A DNA stretch of 6,467 nt from positions 1 to 6,467 of the forward strand of contig CAZDKX010000285.1 in assembly GCA_964505935.1 (NCBI GenBank). Reading direction: 5' to 3'. Positions 1 through 4,086 of this stretch are shown here, in pieces (within the stretch, counting starts at the first letter, position 1; each line of letters opens with the position of its first letter). Source of the stretch: JADGQM01 sp964505935 (GTDB lineage Bacteria > Desulfobacterota > Syntrophobacteria > Syntrophobacterales > Syntrophobacteraceae). Below the pieces are notes generated by a model. The model searched no databases. It was not told where the DNA came from and saw nothing but the letters and a program-made list of their open reading frames with translations. The position numbers and the translations under genes are program-made.

Positions 1-954
1 CCACTGGATGTACTGTATGTATATCACCCGCCTTTGACCATTTCCCTGCTGGCCTGGTTTGTTGCCAGGCGCCAGCAGGTCCCCTTTGTTTATGACGTCC
101 AGGACATCTGGCCCGAGGCAGGGCTGGCAGCGGGCGCTCTGCAGGCCGGCCGCCTGTATCGGTTCATGTCCCGGTGGGCGCGCTGGGCGTATGCCCGAGC
201 CTCATGCATCACGGTCATTGCTCCGGAGTTTGCCGAGGTGGTGGTGAAGCAGGGTGCCCCGCGGGAGAAGATCACGGTCGTCCCCAACTGGGCCGACGAT
301 GCGCTGTACTATCCTCGGCAGCCCGACCCCGGCATGCGGCAGCACCTGGGCCTGGCGGAAGACAGCCGGGTGGTGATGTATGCGGGCAACCTGGGCTCCA
401 CTCACGGTGTCGAAGTCATTCTGCAGGCAGCGCAGCTCCTCAGGGACCAGCCCCATATTCGGTTTGTGTTCGCCGGCACTGGGCCCGAGTATGACAAAAT
501 GGTAAAGATCAAGGAGGAGTTGGGGCTGACAAACGTCCTCTTTCTTGGATACATCCAGCCAACCAACATGCCCGGACTGCTTGCCGTTGCCGACGTGCTG
601 GTCGTTCACCTGCGTAAATCGACTTCCGGGGCGGTTTCCGTCCCGTCCCGCATGCTCGCTTATATGGCTTCCGGCCGACCCATGATCGTTGCCAGTGAAG
701 GTGCCCCGCGTGCTCTGGTCGAGCGCCTCAATTGTGGTCTCGGCTGCCGGCCGGAAAATGCGGAAGTGCTTGCCGAACGAATCGGCTGTCTCCTGAGCCG
801 TCCGGACCTGCTGGAGCAGCTGGGAGAGAACGGCCGCCGCCATTACTTGAATGAATTTGCTGAGGAAAAGGTCGTGAACCAGCTGATGGGAGTCATCCAC
901 GCTGCATCCGAGTTGCCCCCTTCCCGCAGCCCTTTCTGCTCCCCCATTTTCTAA
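1..954 (+). CDS. GT4-family glycosyltransferase (WbuB/WcaI-like), 5' end missing
   Basis: This is the C-terminal part of a GT-B fold glycosyltransferase that probably moves a sugar from a nucleotide-sugar donor to a lipid-linked EPS or O-antigen intermediate at the cytoplasmic face. The frame is open from base 1 (PLDVLYVYHPP precedes the first possible start, a TTG at 34), and that stretch looks like the usual N-terminal Rossmann domain, so the true start lies to the left. Visible hallmarks are DVQDIWPE (94-117), typical of WbuB-like enzymes; the donor-domain opening VMYAGNLGSTHG (373-408); FAGTGPEYDKM; and PSRMLAYMASGRP (643-681). Many GT4 enzymes have an acidic residue where this one has the Ala of LAY; as I recall, Ala is common in the WbuB subgroup, so I do not read it as inactivation. 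Donor and acceptor cannot be named. The last four codons (SPIF) and the TAA stop lie inside a palindromic repeat. The gene converges with the minus-strand operon. Confidence 0.9.
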   Translation, partial: PLDVLYVYHPPLTISLLAWFVARRQQVPFVYDVQDIWPEAGLAAGALQAGRLYRFMSRWARWAYARASCITVIAPEFAEVVVKQGAPREKITVVPNWADDALYYPRQPDPGMRQHLGLAEDSRVVMYAGNLGSTHGVEVILQAAQLLRDQPHIRFVFAGTGPEYDKMVKIKEELGLTNVLFLGYIQPTNMPGLLAVADVLVVHLRKSTSGAVSVPSRMLAYMASGRPMIVASEGAPRALVERLNCGLGCRPENAEVLAERIGCLLSRPDLLEQLGENGRRHYLNEFAEEKVVNQLMGVIHAASELPPSRSPFCSPIF

Positions 955-1032
955 AGGGGGGTCGGGGGGGATTTTTTTAAGATACTGATTTTGATCTCAA
1001 ATCCCCCTATATCCCCCTTTGAAAAAGGGGGA
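940..1032. repeat. REP/REPIN-like palindromic element with two inverted arms
   Basis: Two arms of about 35 bases face each other: left 940-974 and right 999-1032. The reverse complement of the right arm matches the left with few differences: TCCCCC, an AT-rich loop, AAAGGGGG, a short spacer, then GGGGGATTT. Each arm can also fold alone. The right arm has a perfect 8-bp stem CCCCCTTT/AAAGGGGG (1013-1020 with 1024-1031) and a GAA loop; the left arm pairs CCCCC (941-945) with GGGGG (956-960). A spacer of about 24 bases separates the arms. Interspersed repeats of this C-run/G-run type are known from several bacterial lineages, and the two-armed layout resembles REPINs. No transposase is present, and multiple genomic copies cannot be shown from one window. 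Confidence 0.75.
941..978 (+). terminator. Possible intrinsic terminator of the glycosyltransferase gene
   Basis: The run CCCCC at 941-945 can pair with GGGGG at 956-960 or with the G run at 964-970, and the second G run is followed by ATTTTTTT (971-978). A G/C stem followed by seven T residues right at the end of the plus-strand gene fits a Rho-independent terminator built from the repeat's left arm. The stem would overlap the stop codon at 952-954, which is unusual because the terminating ribosome would cover it. Moderate to low confidence. Confidence 0.4.
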
Positions 1033-1168
1033 CTTGTGGTAGCCACGGTGTCAGGTGTGGTTAATGTGGTCAGCTCTGCAAGGTAGGAATCAGATCGCCT
1101 AATTCAACGAAATTGCCTGTCGGCCCGCACCAGCCCTGCGGGGCAGGCAGGCCTTCTCAAAATAGGAG
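1033..1168. other. Convergent intergenic remainder, no gene seen
   Basis: These 136 bases lie between the palindromic repeat and the stop codon of the J-protein gene. I see no plausible coding region, promoter or RNA gene. The only structure is the GC-rich hairpin candidate near 1115-1152. Because both flanking genes read into this gap, a promoter is not expected here. Confidence 0.6.
1110..1152 (-). terminator. Candidate hairpin downstream of the minus-strand operon
   Basis: GCCTG at 1115-1119 is complementary to CAGGC at 1148-1152. Inside it, either CCTGC (1135-1139) pairs with GCAGG (1143-1147), or CCCGC (1124-1128) pairs with GCGGG (1138-1142). Read on the minus strand, this GC-rich structure begins about 17 bases after the J-protein stop codon and is followed by AATTT, a weak U tract. 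It could end the operon transcript, but the stems are short and the U tract is poor. Confidence 0.3.
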
Positions 1169-2848
1169 CTACGGTGCCGTTTTCCGAGATTCCTTGAAAA
1201 CGTAGTTGAGCCGCTTCACCCCAAAATCCCCAGCTCGCCGGACCAGGGTAAGTTGAATCGATCCCTTTGATTCAACCGGAGCTTCCTGCTCAAACTGAAC
1301 GGCCAGGCTGAAGCTTCCATCCACCATCACTTCACCCTCCCCAATTTCCCACCGTCCCACATTAATCCGATAACGCAGTTTTTCCGCCCGCCTGAAATTG
1401 GCCTGGTACACTGGAACCAGCTCCTGGATGGGCCTCCCGTTCTCGACGGCGTTGGCTTCGAAAAGGCGCATGAAGGCACTCATGTCCCGCGCTTCGTAGG
1501 TGCTGGTATAGCGGGAGAGGAACGTGCGAATTTCCTGGTCGAGATTCTCCATCCGCGTAAAGGGTCCCGGGGAAGCACTACGCGCGGGGCTTTCCGGGGA
1601 AGGCTCACGCAGTGCGGCAGCAGCGGCAGTGGCTGTCCCTGCTTTGCCTGGGGCAGCTTGCTGAAGGTTCTCCTGGACTTTTGCCGTTTGAGGTTCCGTT
1701 TCAGAACGGAAAGGAGGGGGAGGAAGCTTCTGAGGAGCAGCTTTGGCAGTGGCTGCAACTGGCGGCGGGACTGTTATTGCCTCCGGAGCACTCTCCTTCT
1801 GTGAACTGCCGACAGGGGGATGAGGGGGAGTGATTTGGCGCCCTGCGCTTTCAGTTGCAGGGGGAGCTGCTTCCACCGGCTTCGGAGGTTCAATGGCCGC
1901 CATCGCCGAGCCGGTTCCTCGAGGTTCATCTGGAGTCCTGCCGGTATGGAGGGAGGAATCGGTCCGGCTCGGGAAAGCTGCCTTGCCTGGTTTTTCCTCC
2001 TGCCCGCCGGGCGATTCCTGCTCGTTCGCAAAGACTAAAATGGATTTGCTGGACAGGGCTTCAGCGGGTTCTCGGGCCGACGGCGGCCGGGGGGCTGGTT
2101 TGGGCACAGGGGCTTCCGGCACGGAAGGCGCGCGCGGCGAAGCTTCGTCTGCCTTCCTGGCGGGAGCTTTGGAAGAAATTAGGCCGTTGTCCGGCTCGAC
2201 GTTCAGCGGAAGGGTCTTCCGAGCTGCATAGTAGCGTTCCGTTTGCCATTGCGAATAGTCCACCACGAAGGTCGTAGCGACCAACAGCAGGATGAGCAGG
2301 CACAAGGGCCAGGTTTTGCGCCATTTTCCCCACCAGGCTGAGCCGGTAAGTCTGCCTCCCGCAGCGGCTTCATCTTCCCATAAGTGCTCGCTCAGATTGT
2401 GGTTGTAACGTTTTCGCAACAGGTCATGGCTCAGGACCTGGTAGGCGTGCTGAAGCGTGTTGAAGCGTTCGGCGGCTTGAGGGTCATGGGGATTGGTATC
2501 GGGGTGGCAGGCAAAACTCAAGCGCCGAAAAGCCTGTTTGATTTCATGCTGACTGGCACGGCGCTCAATCCCGAGAATCTCATAATAGTCCTGGTCGTAG
2601 GGAATCAGATTCAGGATCCGGGCGACCAGCTGCAGTCTCTCCCAGAAGAACTCGATGGGAATTTTGGACAGCCTGCAGCATTCCATGATTCGCGCATCGT
2701 CTGCGCTTCCTAAAGCAAGCAGGTCCCGGGACAGCCGTCGCGCCTCCTCCAGCAACGGGGATTCGGCAACCACCCGCTGCACGAGCTGATGGGGATTCGT
2801 CTCTGTGGCGAAAAGCTGAGCCAGCATTTGCAGAGAATCAAGAGTCAT
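1169..2848 (-). CDS. Membrane-anchored J-domain protein with Pro/Ala-rich linker and C-terminal NTF2-like domain
   Basis: The protein has 559 residues in four parts. Residues 1-85 are probably helical and unrecognised. Residues 88-150 form a J domain: YYEILGI, a basic helix II (KQAFRRLSF), the HPD motif at 115-117 in the helix II/III loop, and AYQVLSHDLLRKRYN. Residues 180-197 are one membrane segment preceded by the basic stretch WGKWRKTW, which favours a cytoplasmic N-terminus. Residues 222-434 are rich in Pro, Ala, Glu and Ser with low complexity. Residues 435-559 (FLSRYTSTYEARD, ENGRPIQELVPVY, NFRRAEKLRYRI, GDFGVKRLNYVF) resemble NTF2/SnoaL-like folds, closest in my memory to the C-terminal domain of Cds6-type L,D-transpeptidases; no transpeptidase domain is present. 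J domains stimulate the ATPase of DnaK (Hsp70), so the inferred role is recruiting DnaK to an envelope complex, with the NTF2-like part in the periplasm. The ATG start overlaps the previous gene's stop by 11 bp and has no clear ribosome binding site, which suggests translational coupling. It is the last visible gene of the operon. Confidence 0.85.
   Translation of the reverse strand: MTLDSLQMLAQLFATETNPHQLVQRVVAESPLLEEARRLSRDLLALGSADDARIMECCRLSKIPIEFFWERLQLVARILNLIPYDQDYYEILGIERRASQHEIKQAFRRLSFACHPDTNPHDPQAAERFNTLQHAYQVLSHDLLRKRYNHNLSEHLWEDEAAAGGRLTGSAWWGKWRKTWPLCLLILLLVATTFVVDYSQWQTERYYAARKTLPLNVEPDNGLISSKAPARKADEASPRAPSVPEAPVPKPAPRPPSAREPAEALSSKSILVFANEQESPGGQEEKPGKAAFPSRTDSSLHTGRTPDEPRGTGSAMAAIEPPKPVEAAPPATESAGRQITPPHPPVGSSQKESAPEAITVPPPVAATAKAAPQKLPPPPFRSETEPQTAKVQENLQQAAPGKAGTATAAAAALREPSPESPARSASPGPFTRMENLDQEIRTFLSRYTSTYEARDMSAFMRLFEANAVENGRPIQELVPVYQANFRRAEKLRYRINVGRWEIGEGEVMVDGSFSLAVQFEQEAPVESKGSIQLTLVRRAGDFGVKRLNYVFKESRKTAP
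2838..2848 (-). promoter_or_regulatory. Stop/start overlap suggesting translational coupling
   Basis: The 11 bases ATGACTCTTGA on the minus strand contain the ATG of the J-protein gene and, in another frame, the TGA of the repeat/beta-sandwich gene. The bases just before the ATG (TTGGTTCGACGGC) have no convincing Shine-Dalgarno sequence, so ribosomes finishing the upstream gene are the likely source of initiation. This links the amounts of the two proteins. Confidence 0.55.
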
Positions 2849-4070
2849 GCCGTCGAACCAATTCTATGGCATCGAGCCAATAATCCCCGGAGATCTTATT
2901 ATCAAACATCAGGCTCTCATCCCGGCAGACCTTCAGAACAGCTACCTCACATCCTGCAGGAACTGGTACCGTCAGCTCTTCTTTCTGCCACGGGCTCTTT
3001 TTTCGTACCGGCTCACTTGTAACACGCAAGCCTTCACATCGAAAACCGGTGACCTCGAGATACACCCCTTGGTCGGTAGTAAGCCCCTGGGTCTTACGGG
3101 CAAACCGCAAAGAATAGACCGTGCCGGGCTCAACCGGAATAAGTTGGTATACATCACGAAAAAGCAAGTTCTTGGTGCCCATGAAGCGTAAATGCAGCGC
3201 ATAACTCCCTTCGAAGGGGGTTTCGGTACTGCGCTCGATCACGACCTCAGGAACACGCTCGAGGTGCCACCCAAACCCTCGATCCGTTGGCTTTGCCTCA
3301 AAGCCTCCGTCGTAGACGGTGGACTTACCATCGTCACGCCAGGAAGCCCAGAGGTCCTTGGCTTCCCTCAATTTGCCGCCAATGAGGAGGGTCTGACAAA
3401 AATACAGGTGCAGCGTCCTGTCAGGAGGAAAGCGGCCAGCCTCAATGGTTTTCCAGAGGGCAAGCGCAGCATCAAAATCTTTTGTCTTGATCAGCTCCGC
3501 GAGGAAGACCTCCCGATTGTCCTCAGCTACGTGAGGGATCACCCCCAGTGAATCACCCCAGAAGTCTTTAGCTAGAAAACATCCTTCAGTGGTGCGGCGA
3601 GGAAGACGGGCCAGGATGAAGTTGAATGCCGATGAAAAAAACATCTCTTCTCGAAGGTCGCGAGCCAAAAGCAGTTCCTGCCATTTCCAGGTGCTGACAT
3701 GAGAGATGGCAGGGGAGAGTGTTGCCAGTATATACCGTGCCTCCTGGGGCTTGCCTTCCGCCAGTTCCGCTTTGGCAAGGTTCAGCCAGGCATCGATCTC
3801 CAGAGGTTGTCTCATGATAGCCTGACAGTAGTCGGCTGCTGCAGCCCGAGGATCAAGATCCACAAAATAGGCGACATTTCCCCTCAGCAGCCAGCTGTCG
3901 CCGAATGGCTGCACCAGCCAAAAGTGGTCCTTGAGAAAGTTCAGATCCCTTGCTGCGAGACGATTAGTGCCGAGCGCAAACCACCAGAAGGCCCCTGTCA
4001 GCGAGATCAGGAGGAAGCTCAGGATGGTTTGGATAGCGGTTCGAGACAAGGGATCACCTGCAAAGCCCAC
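2838..4070 (-). CDS. Membrane-anchored TPR-like protein with C-terminal carbohydrate-binding-like beta-sandwich
   Basis: This 410-residue protein has no assigned function. Residues 13-33 are a hydrophobic N-terminal anchor without an obvious signal-peptidase site. Residues 55-245 look like degenerate helical repeats of the TPR type (DAWLNLAKAELAEGKPQEAR near 93-112; FDAALALWKTIEAGRF near 199-214; LIGGKLREAKDLWASW near 229-244). Residues 252-407 look like a beta-sandwich of the galactose-binding/CBM kind: YDGGFEAK, GFGWHLERV, FEGSYALHLRF, a hydrophobic strand VYQLIPVEPGTVYSLRFARK, and a final DNKISGDYWLDAIEL. Proteins of this type occur in EPS loci; helical repeats usually mediate protein contacts and such sandwiches often bind glycans, so a periplasmic role near the growing polymer is inferred. 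The gene begins 16 bp after the Wzc-like stop. The start is uncertain: GTG at 4070 is the only start after an in-frame stop at 4080-4082, but it lacks a Shine-Dalgarno sequence. A TTG at 4049 (codon 8) has AGGTGA four bases upstream and would keep the membrane segment. Confidence 0.8.
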   Translation of the reverse strand: MGFAGDPLSRTAIQTILSFLLISLTGAFWWFALGTNRLAARDLNFLKDHFWLVQPFGDSWLLRGNVAYFVDLDPRAAAADYCQAIMRQPLEIDAWLNLAKAELAEGKPQEARYILATLSPAISHVSTWKWQELLLARDLREEMFFSSAFNFILARLPRRTTEGCFLAKDFWGDSLGVIPHVAEDNREVFLAELIKTKDFDAALALWKTIEAGRFPPDRTLHLYFCQTLLIGGKLREAKDLWASWRDDGKSTVYDGGFEAKPTDRGFGWHLERVPEVVIERSTETPFEGSYALHLRFMGTKNLLFRDVYQLIPVEPGTVYSLRFARKTQGLTTDQGVYLEVTGFRCEGLRVTSEPVRKKSPWQKEELTVPVPAGCEVAVLKVCRDESLMFDNKISGDYWLDAIELVRRHDS

Positions 4071-4086
4071 ACTATAAAATCACATT

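Noticed and set aside
643..681. Possible loss of a key acidic residue in the glycosyltransferase donor motif (Ala in PSRMLAYMASGRP).
   Set aside because: WbuB-like enzymes, as I recall them, often have a small residue here, and the rest of the motif is intact, so inactivation is not supported.
202..900. A 232-codon open frame on the minus strand, opposite the glycosyltransferase gene.
   Set aside because: It lies wholly antisense to a gene with clear GT4 motifs, its translation shows no recognisable domain, and long antisense frames are common in GC-rich coding DNA.
1033..1110. Search for a small RNA or promoter in the intergenic gap.
   Set aside because: No -35/-10 pair, conserved RNA fold or short coding frame with a ribosome binding site could be supported.
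1830..2277. Several overlapping open frames on both strands across the J-protein linker.
   Set aside because: They are by-products of the GC-rich Pro/Ala codons of the linker; none has a convincing start or domain.
2838..2848. The 11-bp overlap between two minus-strand genes considered as a frameshift splitting one gene.
   Set aside because: The upstream protein ends after a complete beta-sandwich and the downstream one starts with its own ATG and a distinct domain order, so two genes are more likely.
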